Source of the DNA: Ornithinimicrobium faecis
GTDB taxonomy: Bacteria > Actinomycetota > Actinomycetes > Actinomycetales > Dermatophilaceae
Direction: 5' to 3'
Assembly (NCBI RefSeq): GCF_023923225.1
Contig: NZ_CP099489.1
Span: 1,116,001-1,180,000, forward strand
Length of the DNA: 64,000 nucleotides
In this document: positions 48,943 through 57,182 of the stretch, in pieces
Layout: each line of letters opens with the position of its first letter
How positions within the stretch are numbered: the stretch's first letter is position 1
The notes under the pieces: model-generated
Told to the model about the DNA's origin: nothing
Database searches by the model: none
Seen by the model: the letters and a program-made list of their open reading frames with translations, nothing else
Made by a program: the position numbers and the translations under genes

Positions 48943-48996
48943 AAATAGGGAGGTTTCGTACGGGCTGGAGCAAGAAATAGGGAGGTTTCGTACGGG
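48943..48996. repeat. Two copies of a 22-bp unit at 32-bp period
   Basis: AAATAGGGAGGTTTCGTACGGG occurs at 48943-48964 and 48975-48996 (the latter within a run ending in GGGG). The reverse complement resembles the 31-bp unit at 49065 around CGTACGAnACCTC, so the two arrays face each other. Confidence 0.85.
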
Positions 48997-49064
48997 GTCA
49001 GTCGTGCCCGGTGCGAGCGGTGGGGTCGAGGCCGGTGCGCGAGGCCCCAATGAAAGGTCGGCGA

Positions 49065-49178
49065 GGGCGTACGAGACCTCTATCAAGTTCCGGGTGGGCG
49101 TACGAGACCTCTATCAAGTTCCGGGTGGGCGTACGAGACCTCTATCAAGTTCCGGGTGGGCGTACGAGACCTTTATCT
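49065..49178. repeat. 31-bp tandem repeat, three identical copies plus a partial
   Basis: Identical 31-bp units occupy 49065-49095, 49096-49126 and 49127-49157; the core is CGTACGAGACCTCTATC. A fourth copy (49158-49178) is degenerate and includes the stop codon of the MerR gene. There are no spacers, so this is not a CRISPR array. Confidence 0.92.
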
Positions 49179-49616
49179 TTTTGCGGGGAGGCGGGCGAGG
49201 TCTTCCTGGCAGCGGCGCTGGAGCTCGTCGAGCTCGGCGAGGGAGTCCTCGATGTCGCGGCGCCGGCTCTCCAGGTCTGCCCTGCGGTCGTCGATCTGGG
49301 ACAGCAGATAGCGCAGCTGGCCCGCCTCGCCGGGGTGATCGTCATACATGTCGATGATCGTGCGGATCTCCTCGAGCGGGAACCCGATGCGCCGGCCGCG
49401 CATGATCAGCGCCAGGCGGATCCGGTCGCGGCGGTGATAGAGCCGCTGCGTGCCGCGGCGCTCGGGGGAGATCAGGCCCAACTCCTCGTAGTGGCGCACG
49501 GCACGGTGAGTCACGTCGAACTCGTCCGCGACCTCCGCGATCGTCCACGTGGCCGACTCGGCTCCTGACTCGGCTCCTGACTCTGGGCCCGACTCCGCTG
49601 CCTGCGCACTTGTCAT
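49173..49616 (-). CDS. MerR-family regulator of acyl-CoA catabolism
   Basis: The 147-aa protein has a MerR N-terminal helix-turn-helix (WTIAEVADEFDVTHRAVRHYEELGL, quoted in part: EVADEFDVTHRAVRHYEE), the RLYHRRDRIRLALIMRGRRIGF wing region and a C-terminal coiled coil (DRRADLESRRRDIEDSLAEL). The first ~22 residues are a repeated Glu-Ser-Gly/Ala tract encoded by a 12-bp DNA repeat. It is divergent from an acyl-CoA dehydrogenase and resembles LiuR/PsrA-like MerR regulators of branched-chain acyl-CoA breakdown. Its stop codon lies in the 31-bp repeat array. Confidence 0.85.
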   Translation of the reverse strand: MTSAQAAESGPESGAESGAESATWTIAEVADEFDVTHRAVRHYEELGLISPERRGTQRLYHRRDRIRLALIMRGRRIGFPLEEIRTIIDMYDDHPGEAGQLRYLLSQIDDRRADLESRRRDIEDSLAELDELQRRCQEDLARLPAKR

Positions 49617-49630
49617 AGCACCCCATCGTG

Positions 49631-49658
49631 CTTTACGTTTACGTCAACGTCAAGTAAG
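49631..49658. promoter_or_regulatory. MerR/LiuR-like operator
   Basis: The segment TTTACGTTTACGTCAACGTC with flanking AAGTAAG lies between the divergent MerR and acyl-CoA dehydrogenase genes. Read on the minus strand it gives TTGACGTTGACGTAAA, close to the LiuR-type motif TTGACGT-N2-ACGTnAA. Confidence 0.55.
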
Positions 49659-49695
49659 CGCTCATCCCCAGTTCCACCCGAGAGGCCGGCCACCG

Positions 49696-50880
49696 ATGTT
49701 CGAACTCAGCAGTGACCACGAGGACTTCCGTCGACTCGTCCGCGACTTCGCGGAGGCCGAGATCGCCCCGCACGTCGAGGAGTGGGACCGCGACAGCCAC
49801 TTCCCGGTCGAGCTGATCCCCAAGATGGGTGAGCTCGGTCTGTTCGGGCTCGAGGCGCCCGAGGAGTTCGGCGGCGCCGGGATGGGCCACGAGGGCTTCT
49901 CCTACCTGTGTGTCGCCATCGAGGAGCTGGGCCGGGTCGACCAGGCCATGGGCATCACCCTCGAGGCCGGTGTCGGGCTGGGCATCAACCCGATCCAGAC
50001 CTATGGCTCCCAGGAGCAGAAGGAGCGCTGGCTCCCGGACCTGCTGGCCGGCAAGGCCCTGGCTGGCTTCGGGCTGACCGAGCCCGAGGCCGGCTCGGAC
50101 GCCGGTGCCACCAAGACTCGCGCAGTCCTCGAGGGCGGCGAGTGGGTCGTCAACGGCGCCAAGTCCTTCATCACCAACTCCGGCACGGACATCACCTCGG
50201 TCGTCACCGTGACCGCCAAGACCGGTGAGCTGCCCGACGGCCGCCCCGAGATCAGCGCGATCATCCTCCCGAACGGCACCGACGGCTTCATCGTCGAGCC
50301 GCCCTATCGCAAGCTCGGCTGGCACATCTCGGACACGCACGGCCTGACCTTCGAGGGTGCCCGGGTGCCCGAGGCCAACCTCCTCGGTGAGCGTGGCCAG
50401 GGCTTCAAGCAGTTCCTGAAGACCCTCGACGACGGTCGCATCGCGATCGCCGCGCTCGCGGTCGGTTGCCTGCAACGGATGCTGGAGGAGACCACGCGCT
50501 ACAGCCAGGAGCGCCTCGCCTTCGGCAAGCCGATCGCGACCTATCAGGGTGTCTCCTTCCAGGTCGCCGACATCGCCGTGATGACCGAGGCGGCCCGCAT
50601 GCTGACCTACAAGGCGGCCTGGCTGCGCGAACAGCAGGCTGCCGGCAAGCGCTCGGTCGCCGAGGTGAAGCAGGCCGCAGCGATCGCGAAGCTCTATGCG
50701 ACCGAGTCGGCCGTGACAGCAACCCGGATGGCCACGCAGGTCTTCGGCGGCAACGGCTTCATGGAGGAATACCCCGTGGCCCGCTTCTATCGGGACGCCA
50801 AGATCCTGGAGATCGGCGAGGGCACCTCCGAGGTGCAGCGCATGCTGATCGCCCGTGGCCTGGGCCTGCCGGCCGCCTGA
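49696..50880 (+). CDS. Acyl-CoA dehydrogenase
   Basis: The 394-aa FAD enzyme of the acyl-CoA dehydrogenase family introduces a 2,3-double bond into acyl-CoA. Features are GFGLTEPEAGSDAG, FITNSGTDI, GWHISDTHGLTFEGARVP (quoted in part), QVFGGNGFMEEYPVARFYRD and the C-terminal IGEGTSEVQRMLIARGLGLP. Context with a LiuR-like regulator and a carboxyltransferase suggests a branched-chain (isovaleryl-CoA-type) substrate, but sequence alone does not settle this. Confidence 0.93.
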   Translation: MFELSSDHEDFRRLVRDFAEAEIAPHVEEWDRDSHFPVELIPKMGELGLFGLEAPEEFGGAGMGHEGFSYLCVAIEELGRVDQAMGITLEAGVGLGINPIQTYGSQEQKERWLPDLLAGKALAGFGLTEPEAGSDAGATKTRAVLEGGEWVVNGAKSFITNSGTDITSVVTVTAKTGELPDGRPEISAIILPNGTDGFIVEPPYRKLGWHISDTHGLTFEGARVPEANLLGERGQGFKQFLKTLDDGRIAIAALAVGCLQRMLEETTRYSQERLAFGKPIATYQGVSFQVADIAVMTEAARMLTYKAAWLREQQAAGKRSVAEVKQAAAIAKLYATESAVTATRMATQVFGGNGFMEEYPVARFYRDAKILEIGEGTSEVQRMLIARGLGLPAA

Positions 50881-50897
50881 CCGGGACACCTGACACC

Positions 50898-52499
50898 ATG
50901 GCTGGCATGACACCGCAGTCCGAGTCCGGGCAGGCACCCTTCGCTGACTCCTCCGAGGGGACCGACGCCCGGGTGGGAGACGTCCGCGCGCGGTTCGCCT
51001 CGGCATACCAGGCCTCGCAGGCACCCTCGGAGAAGGCGCGCGCCAAGCTCGACTCCCAGAACAAGCTCTTCGTCCGCGACCGCATCGCCCTGCTCTTCGA
51101 CGAGGGGTCGTTCGTGGAGGACGGGCGCTATGCCAACGCCATGGCGACCGGGCTGCCCGCCGACGGTGTCGTGACCGGCCGCGGCGAGGTCGACGGGCGC
51201 CCAGCGATCGTGGTCGCCAACGACCCGACCGTCAAGGCCGGCTCGTGGGGTGCGCGGACCGTCGAGAAGATCATCCGCGCGACCGAGTCGGCGCTGCGTG
51301 AGGAGATCCCGATCTTCTGGTTCGTCGACTCCGCCGGCGCGCGGATCACCGACCAGGTCGACCTGTTCCCCGGCCGCCGTGGTGCGGGCCGCATCTTCCA
51401 CAACCAGGTCGCCCTCTCCGGCAAGGTCCCGCAGATCTGTTGCCTGTTCGGGCCCTCGGCCGCCGGCGGTGCCTACATCCCCAGCTTCACCGACATCATC
51501 ATCATGGTCGAGGGCAACGCCTCGATGTATCTCGGCAGCCCCCGCATGGCGGAAATGGTTGTGGGAGAGAAAGTCTCGCTGGAGGAGATGGGCGGTGCCC
51601 GGATGCACTGCACCGTCTCCGGCGTCGGCGACCTGCTCGCCTCCGACGACACCGAGGCCATCGAGCTGGCCAAGCTGTACTTCTCCTATGTGCCCGACAA
51701 CTGGCGCACGCCCACACCGCGCTATGTCGGCGAGGAGCCTGCCACCCCGCTCACCCGGCACACCGTCCCCGAGGCGGAGTCGCTGCCCTTCGACATCCGC
51801 GAGGTGATCGACGGGCTGGTCGACGACGACAGCTTCTTTGAGATCAAGCCGCTGTTCGCCGCCGAGCTGGTCATCGGCTTCGGCCGGATGGCGGGGGAGA
51901 CCGTCGGCATCGTGGCCAACAACTCCGCGGTCAAGGGCGGCGTGCTGTTCACCGACTCCGCGGACAAGGCGACCCGGTTCATCTGGCTGTGTGACGCCTT
52001 CGGGATCCCGCTGATCTATCTGGCCGACGTCCCGGGCTTCATGATCGGCTCGGAGGTCGAGCGCGGCGGCATCATCCGCCACGGCGCCAAGATGGTCTCC
52101 GCCGTGTCCGAGGCGACCGTCCCGCAGTTCTGCATCGTCGTGCGCAAGGCCTATGGCGCGGGTCTGTATGCGATGGGCGGGCCCGGGTTCATGCCGGACG
52201 CGACCCTCGCGCTGCCGACCGCCAAGATCGCCGTGATGGGCCCCGAGGCGGCCGTGAACGCGGTCTATGCCAACAAGATCGCCGAGATCACCGACCCCGA
52301 GGAGCAGGCGGCGTTCGTCGCGGCCCGCCGCGCGGAGTATGAGGAGGACGTCGACCTCGAGCGGCTCGCCGCAGACCTGGTCATCGACGGCGTCATCGAG
52401 GCCGACGCGCTGCGCGACGAGTTGCTGCACCGGCTGCGCTACGCAGCCCGCCGCGACCGGCACTTCTCCTCCCGGCACCGGGCTGTGCCGCCCGTCTGA
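50898..52499 (+). CDS. Acyl-CoA carboxylase carboxyltransferase (beta) subunit
   Basis: The 533-aa AccD-type protein has N- and C-terminal carboxyltransferase domains of the crotonase fold. Features include VVANDPTVKAGSWGARTVEK, the acyl-CoA oxyanion region FVDSAGARITDQVDLFPGR, CCLFGPSAAGGAYIPSF, and in the C half VGIVANNSAVKGGVLF and YLADVPGFMIGSEVE. It transfers CO2 from biotin, presumably supplied by the alpha chain at 36659, to an acyl-CoA such as 3-methylcrotonyl- or propionyl-CoA. It starts at ATG 50898, 17 nt after the dehydrogenase; ATG 50907 is also in frame. Confidence 0.92.
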   Translation: MAGMTPQSESGQAPFADSSEGTDARVGDVRARFASAYQASQAPSEKARAKLDSQNKLFVRDRIALLFDEGSFVEDGRYANAMATGLPADGVVTGRGEVDGRPAIVVANDPTVKAGSWGARTVEKIIRATESALREEIPIFWFVDSAGARITDQVDLFPGRRGAGRIFHNQVALSGKVPQICCLFGPSAAGGAYIPSFTDIIIMVEGNASMYLGSPRMAEMVVGEKVSLEEMGGARMHCTVSGVGDLLASDDTEAIELAKLYFSYVPDNWRTPTPRYVGEEPATPLTRHTVPEAESLPFDIREVIDGLVDDDSFFEIKPLFAAELVIGFGRMAGETVGIVANNSAVKGGVLFTDSADKATRFIWLCDAFGIPLIYLADVPGFMIGSEVERGGIIRHGAKMVSAVSEATVPQFCIVVRKAYGAGLYAMGGPGFMPDATLALPTAKIAVMGPEAAVNAVYANKIAEITDPEEQAAFVAARRAEYEEDVDLERLAADLVIDGVIEADALRDELLHRLRYAARRDRHFSSRHRAVPPV

Positions 52500-52531
52500 T
52501 CGCCGGCGTGGAATAGCGCGACCGCCGCAGC

Positions 52532-52554
52532 GTTGAAATCGATGACGATTCAAC
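52532..52554. promoter_or_regulatory. Dyad upstream of the LLM oxidoreductase
   Basis: GTTGAAATCG and CGATTCAAC flank ATGA and pair with one bulge. It lies in the only gap (101 nt) between the AccD gene and the LLM gene and may be an operator, for example MarR-type, with a separate promoter. Confidence 0.35.
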
Positions 52555-52600
52555 CAAGCGGCGGCCACGAGGCAGCCGCACCAGGAAGGGCGCCCCGCCG

Positions 52601-53689
52601 ATGACCAGCGACACCACGCAGACCAGCACCGCAGCCGGCCCGGAGCTCGAGTTCGGGCTGGACACCTTCGGCGACATCCCGGAGGACGACAACGGCACCC
52701 TGCTCACACACGCGGACGCGATCCGTCAGGTGGTCGCCGAGGGCGTGCTCGCCGACGAGGTCGGCGTCGACGTGTTCGCCCTGGGTGAGCACCACCGCTC
52801 CGACTTCGCCATCTCCAGCCCCGAGATGGCCCTGGCGGGCATCGCGACGCGGACCGAGCGCCTCAAGCTCGCCTCCGGCGTGACCGTGCTGTCCTCGGAC
52901 GACCCCGTGCGGGTCTTCCAGCGGTTCGCCACCCTGGACGCCCTCTCGAACGGCCGCGCGCAGGTCATCCTCGGTCGTGGTTCGTTCACCGAGTCCTTTC
53001 CGCTGTTCGGCTACGACCTGGCCGACTATGACGTGCTGTTCGAGGAGAAGATCCAGCTCTTCGCCGAGCTCCTCAAGGAGGAGCCGGTCACCTGGCAGGG
53101 CACGACCCGCGCCGCGCTCACGGATGCCGACGTCTTCCCCAAGACCGACTCCGGGCACCTGGACACGTGGGTGGGCGTGGGAGGCTCGCCCCAGTCGGTG
53201 ATCCGCGCGGCGACCTACGGTCTCCCCCTGATGCTCGCCATCATCGGTGGCCCCGCCCAGCGGTTCGCTCCGTATGTCGACCTCTATCGGCGGGCTGCGG
53301 GGCAGTTCGGCACCACGGCACACCCGGTCGGCATGCACTCGCCGGGCTTCGTCGCCGACACCGACGAGGAGGCCGCTGAGATCCTCTGGCCGCGCTTCAA
53401 GGTGAGCCGGGACCGGATCGGCGCCTCACGTGGCTGGCCGCCGGTCACCCGAGCGGCCTTCGACGGCGAGATCGCGGAGGGCTCGCTCTATGTCGGGTCC
53501 CCCGAGACGGTGGCCCGGCGCATGGCGCAGGCAGTCAGTGCCCTTGACGTCGGTCGCTTCGACATGATCTACACCACCGGCAGTGTGCCCACCTCAGCGC
53601 GGCTGCGCTCCGTGGAGCTCTACGGCCGCGAGGTCATCCCGCGGGTGCGCGAGCTGCTCGCCGCTCAGCGGGGCAAGGAGTCTGCGTGA
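52601..53689 (+). CDS. LLM-class flavin-dependent oxidoreductase
   Basis: The 362-aa bacterial-luciferase-like monooxygenase has [34 protein letters not shown] (quoted in part: [15 protein letters not shown]), [18 protein letters not shown] and [18 protein letters not shown]. These match the FMN-type subgroup used by actinobacterial alkanal-like monooxygenases. The substrate is unknown. Its stop overlaps the next GTG by 4 nt (GTGA), so it is coupled to an F420/NADP reductase-like protein that could supply reduced cofactor. Confidence 0.9.
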   Translation: MTSDTTQTSTAAGPELEFGLDTFGDIPEDDNGTLLTHADAIRQVVAEGVLADEVGVDVFALGEHHRSDFAISSPEMALAGIATRTERLKLASGVTVLSSDDPVRVFQRFATLDALSNGRAQVILGRGSFTESFPLFGYDLADYDVLFEEKIQLFAELLKEEPVTWQGTTRAALTDADVFPKTDSGHLDTWVGVGGSPQSVIRAATYGLPLMLAIIGGPAQRFAPYVDLYRRAAGQFGTTAHPVGMHSPGFVADTDEEAAEILWPRFKVSRDRIGASRGWPPVTRAAFDGEIAEGSLYVGSPETVARRMAQAVSALDVGRFDMIYTTGSVPTSARLRSVELYGREVIPRVRELLAAQRGKESA

Positions 53690-54327
53690 GCACGGTCGGC
53701 ATCCTGGGCGCGGGCAAGGTCGGCATCGTCCTGGCCAAGCTTGCGACCCAAGCGGGCCACGACGTCGTCATCGCCGGCTCGGGTGATCCGGCGAAGATTG
53801 CCCTGACGATCGAGGTCCTGGCGCCTGGTGCCGTCGCGACGACCGCGGCCGAGGCTGCTCTGAAGGGCGACGTGGTGATCCTTGCCCTCCCGCTGAGCAA
53901 GCACCACACGATCCCGCAGGACGCCCTGGCCGGGAAGCTGGTCCTGGACGCGATGAACTACTGGTGGGAGGTCGACGGGGTGCGCGACGACTTCGTCTCG
54001 ACCAGCCAGATCGTGCAGGAGTTCCTGCCGGACTCCCGCGTCGTCAAGGCGTTCAACCACATGGGCTATCACGACCTTGAGGACGAGGCCGGACCAGCGG
54101 GCTCCGCCGACCGCAAGGCCATTGGGATCGCGGGTGACGATCGCGAGGACCTGGCGGTCGCGGCGAGCCTCGTGCGCGATCTGGGGTTCGACCCGGTCGT
54201 GGTCGGGCCACTCGAGCGGGGTGTCGTGCTTGAGCCCGGCGCGCCAGCCTTCGGGGCCAATGTCGGTGCCGCAGCACTCCGGGCGATGACCGGCCACGAG
54301 CCCGCCCAGGGGCAGTCAGTTTCGTAG
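53686..54327 (+). CDS. NAD(P)-binding F420-reductase-like oxidoreductase
   Basis: The 213-aa protein has an N-terminal Rossmann motif [18 protein letters not shown] and the F420-dependent NADP reductase-like layout ([43 protein letters not shown]). It may reduce NADP with F420H2 or act on a related cofactor. Coupling with the LLM gene suggests they form a two-component system. F420 specificity cannot be shown from sequence. Confidence 0.85.
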   Translation: MSTVGILGAGKVGIVLAKLATQAGHDVVIAGSGDPAKIALTIEVLAPGAVATTAAEAALKGDVVILALPLSKHHTIPQDALAGKLVLDAMNYWWEVDGVRDDFVSTSQIVQEFLPDSRVVKAFNHMGYHDLEDEAGPAGSADRKAIGIAGDDREDLAVAASLVRDLGFDPVVVGPLERGVVLEPGAPAFGANVGAAALRAMTGHEPAQGQSVS

Positions 54328-54374
54328 CGAGCCAGCGGACCCCTGAGCGGCGTGAGGGAGGCGATATCTCGCCA

Positions 54375-54662
54375 TCAGCCTGCCGAGTGACCCTGCGCTG
54401 CGTGTGCGCCGAGTTGGCTGATGAAGTCCTCGAGGTTCTCATCGGCAACGTCGTCGTAACGTCCGGCTGAAAGATCGGCCCAACCACTGTCGGCAGCATC
54501 ACGCAATGCGGAGACCTTGGCAGCGTCCTCTGCCTCCTGCCGCTCCAGGAGCCGGAGCCCGGCGCGCAGCACCTCATTGGCATCCTGATAGCGTCCGGAG
54601 GACACCAGCGCCTCGACGAACTCGTGCTGGTGCGGACTCAGGACAACATTCCTCGTGGCCAT
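54375..54662 (-). CDS. parD: ParD-family antitoxin without adjacent ParE
   Basis: The 95-aa ribbon-helix-helix protein begins MATRNVVLSPHQHEFVEALVSSGRYQDANEVLRAGLRLLE (quoted in part: FVEALVSSGRYQDANEVLR), characteristic of CC2985-type ParD. ATG 54662 has a perfect AAAGGAGGT upstream. The C-terminal part (GRYDDVADENLEDFISQLG) should bind the toxin, but only 47 nt separate its stop from the convergent gene and no ParE reading frame exists on either side. Confidence 0.85.
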   Translation of the reverse strand: MATRNVVLSPHQHEFVEALVSSGRYQDANEVLRAGLRLLERQEAEDAAKVSALRDAADSGWADLSAGRYDDVADENLEDFISQLGAHAAQGHSAG

Positions 54663-54693
54663 CTCTAACACCTCCTTTGGCAGTTAGGGCGAG

Positions 54694-55119
54694 TCAGCTG
54701 GGCTCGGGGTCGTCCCCGCGTGCCCAGGCGATCGCGATCAGCTGGCGCAGGACGTCCAGGTCGACGTCGTCCAGGCGCTTGACGTAGACGCAGCCCGCAC
54801 CCTCGGTGTAGGTGCCGAGCCGCGGCAGCAGGGCGGCACCCTCCGGCAGGTCCTTGAGTCCGTAGTGCGAGAGCTGCGCCCTGCGGGGTGAGAACCCGGT
54901 CCGCGGCCAGGTGCCCCGGGTGCGGGGATTCGCCGGGGAGATGTAGCGATAGCTCCCGTAACCGACCAGCGACGGACCCCACAGCACGGGATCGGTGCCG
55001 GTCACGTCACGGAAGATCTCGGCCAGCGCCAGCCCGTCCTCGCGCCTGCGGGCGGGCTGCGCCGCCTCCAGAAAGGTCTGCACGTCGGCGTCCGTCGGGA
55101 CAGTCTTCTGCTCGCTCAC
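54694..55119 (-). CDS. DUF1801 domain protein
   Basis: The 141-aa protein belongs to the DUF1801/YdhG family, with PARRREDGLALAEIFRDVTG, PVLWGPSLVGYGSYRY and SHYGLKDLPEGAALLPRLGTYTEGAGCVYVKRLDDVD (quoted in part: GCVYVKRLDDVD). The Trp-Gly-Pro and Cys/Lys near the C-terminus are conserved in the family. Function is unknown. Confidence 0.85.
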   Translation of the reverse strand: MSEQKTVPTDADVQTFLEAAQPARRREDGLALAEIFRDVTGTDPVLWGPSLVGYGSYRYISPANPRTRGTWPRTGFSPRRAQLSHYGLKDLPEGAALLPRLGTYTEGAGCVYVKRLDDVDLDVLRQLIAIAWARGDDPEPS

Positions 55120-55155
55120 CCCGTCATTGTCGTCCCAGACCTGGTATGCCGTGGG

Positions 55156-56013
55156 TCAGGGGGTCTCGTACCTCGCCTCGACGACGGCCTGCTCTGCGCC
55201 CTCGCTCGCTGCGGCGTTGTCCACCCGCAGTGTCAACACGTCGCCGCTCTCGGAGTCTTCGTAGGTCACGATCGTCGATCCGGCAGCCCCCTCGGCGCCG
55301 GTCTGGGCCCAGTCTGGCCCGCCGCCGTCGCCCAGGATGTGCACGACCTCATCGGTGCCCAGCTGCGCCATGGTGTCCTGGTCGCCGGATCCCCAGGCAA
55401 CCACAAGAGCGTCGGCATAGGCCGCTGGCTCGGTGGGCAGGCCGGGCTCGTCCCCGGCCGTGGTGAACTTCGCCTGCACGACGGCCTGCTCGGCTCCCTC
55501 GCTGGCAGCGGCGTTGTCCACTCGCAGGGAAAGGGTGTCGCCGGTCTCGGAGTCCTGATAGGTCACCGCTGTCGATCCAGCGGCTCCCTCGGAGCTGACC
55601 TGTTGCCAGTTCGGGCCGCCTCCGTCGCCGAGGATGTGCACGACCTCCTCGGTGCCCAGTTGCGCCATAGTCTCCTGGTCGCCAGATCCCCAGGCGACCA
55701 CGAGAGCGTCGGCATAGTCGACCGGGACGGTCGGGATCCCGGCTGCTGCGCTGCCATCGTCATCGGCCGGATCTGTCTCCTCGGCCGGATCTGTCGGCCC
55801 GGCGCTGTCCTCGGCTGGCTCTGTCGCCCCTGCGCTGTCCTCGGCCGGCTCGTCGGCGGTGTCCTGTGCCGCGTCGTCCGGCGGATCGCTCTGCTCGCTG
55901 GCCGACTCGTTGGGGAGCACCTCGGGCTCCTCCTCATCCCCTCCGCAGCCGGCGAGGAGCACGGCAAGCGTGGTGGCTGCGACGATCGTGCTGCTGGTCC
56001 GGCGGCTCTTCAT
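55156..56013 (-). CDS. Repeat lipoprotein with two near-identical domains
   Basis: The 285-aa predicted lipoprotein (lipobox LLAGCGGDEE) has an acidic Asp/Glu/Pro/Ala linker with SAGxTEPAED-like repeats (about 30-95). Two tandem ~90-residue domains follow, each with YADALVVAWGSGDQ, MAQLGTxEVVHILGDGGGP, SEGAAGST, VTYxDSExGD and LRVDNAAASEGAEQAVV. The domains differ at few positions, so the duplication is recent or kept uniform. ATG 56013 has GGAGG upstream. No function or fold is recognised; it is anchored at the outer face of the membrane. Confidence 0.8.
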   Translation of the reverse strand: MKSRRTSSTIVAATTLAVLLAGCGGDEEEPEVLPNESASEQSDPPDDAAQDTADEPAEDSAGATEPAEDSAGPTDPAEETDPADDDGSAAAGIPTVPVDYADALVVAWGSGDQETMAQLGTEEVVHILGDGGGPNWQQVSSEGAAGSTAVTYQDSETGDTLSLRVDNAAASEGAEQAVVQAKFTTAGDEPGLPTEPAAYADALVVAWGSGDQDTMAQLGTDEVVHILGDGGGPDWAQTGAEGAAGSTIVTYEDSESGDVLTLRVDNAAASEGAEQAVVEARYETP

Positions 56014-56091
56014 GGTGGCCCTCCGTCTCGAGTGAGCGTTTTCGGACATAGGAGAAACGCATCGGACAGGGTGAAACGTTCCAAGCCCCCG

Positions 56092-56514
56092 TCAGGACAT
56101 CGCTGCCAGTGCTCTCTCGGCTGCGGCGCGGACGCGCGCATTGGTGTCCTCTCGCAGCTCGGCGGTCTCACCGGTGAGGCCGCTGAGGCCGTGGGCACGC
56201 ACCACCTTCAGCCCCATCTCGCGGACCCGCCAGTGCTCGTCCGCCAGAGCTGCCGCGATCGCCTCGAGCGCACCGTCGTCCCAGACATAGAGCAGCCCAC
56301 GGGCGCCCCAGACCCGCCGCCAGTAGGGTGCCCAGTCCTCGGTGCCGCCCAGCCACGCCAGGTCCGGGTCGTCAGAGCGTTCCTGCCCCAGGATGAGACG
56401 AGCGCACCAGTCGACCACTCGCTCCTCGCCCAGCGCCCCGGCGGCGGAGGCGAGCAGCACCCGCGGGTGCGCCCCACGCGGGGGACCCGCAGGTCTCTGC
56501 CGGCCACACGTCAT
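56092..56514 (-). CDS. HEAT-repeat-like protein coupled to Maf
   Basis: The 140-aa protein has a helical Ala/Arg-rich pattern with DGALEAIAAALADEHWRVRE and ETAELREDTNARVRAAAERALA, resembling HEAT-type repeats. ATG 56514 overlaps the Maf stop by 4 nt (ATGA). Enzymatic motifs are absent; it may be a scaffold. Function is unknown. Confidence 0.7.
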   Translation of the reverse strand: MTCGRQRPAGPPRGAHPRVLLASAAGALGEERVVDWCARLILGQERSDDPDLAWLGGTEDWAPYWRRVWGARGLLYVWDDGALEAIAAALADEHWRVREMGLKVVRAHGLSGLTGETAELREDTNARVRAAAERALAAMS

Positions 56515-57155
56515 ACGGTCGATCGCAGTGTGTGCCAAGGGATCTCGAGCTCGCCGAGCAGATCGCGCAGCACGGGCAGGCTCACGCCGACGACTGCGTG
56601 AAAGTCGCCCTCGATGCCACGCACATAGGGACCGCCGAGGCCGTCCACGGTGAACGCACCGGCCACCCTCAGGGGCTCACCGGTGGCAACGTAGGCGTCG
56701 ATCTCCTCATCGCTGAGGTCGGCGAAGTGGACCAGGGTGGAGGCGGTGGCGCCGACGGTGCCCGCGGTCCCTCCCGCGTCGGCGTCTCGCTGGTCGACGA
56801 GCCAGTGGCCGGTGTGGAGGGTGCCGGAGCGCCCTCGCATCTTGTGCCAGCGACTGGTGGCCTCGGCCGCGTCGGCGGGCTTGCCGTGGATCTCACCGTC
56901 CAACTCCAGGACCGAGTCGCAGCCGAGCACCACGTCGGCCTCCGGGGCGTTCGAGGCCACGTCCTCGCACTTGGCCCTCGCCAGCAACAGCGCGAGGTCA
57001 GCCGCCTCCAGTGGATGACCTGCAGCCTGCTCGGCTGCGGCCTGAACGGCCGGCTCGTCGACCGAGGAGACGATCACCTCGGGCGCAACGCCTGCAGAGC
57101 GCAGGGTGCTGAGGCGGGCGGGGGAGGCGGAGGCGAGGACAAGGCGTGTCGGCAC
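56511..57155 (-). CDS. maf: Maf-family nucleotide pyrophosphatase
   Basis: The 214-aa protein hydrolyses non-canonical nucleoside triphosphates (dTTP/UTP-type specificity in Maf proteins). It begins LVLASASPARLSTLRSAGV, with the catalytic acidic segment DVVLGCDSVLELDGEIHGKP, the WHKMRGRSGTLHTGHWLVD region (quoted in part) and VDGLGGPYVRGIEGDF. Length matches the family. It is followed by a coupled HEAT-like gene. Confidence 0.92.
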   Translation of the reverse strand: MPTRLVLASASPARLSTLRSAGVAPEVIVSSVDEPAVQAAAEQAAGHPLEAADLALLLARAKCEDVASNAPEADVVLGCDSVLELDGEIHGKPADAAEATSRWHKMRGRSGTLHTGHWLVDQRDADAGGTAGTVGATASTLVHFADLSDEEIDAYVATGEPLRVAGAFTVDGLGGPYVRGIEGDFHAVVGVSLPVLRDLLGELEIPWHTLRSTV

Positions 57156-57182
57156 GGACCCACGGTAGTCCCCGTCACAGAC

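Noticed and set aside
49065..49178. Possible CRISPR array
   Set aside because: The 31-bp units are directly adjacent without spacers, and no cas gene is present.
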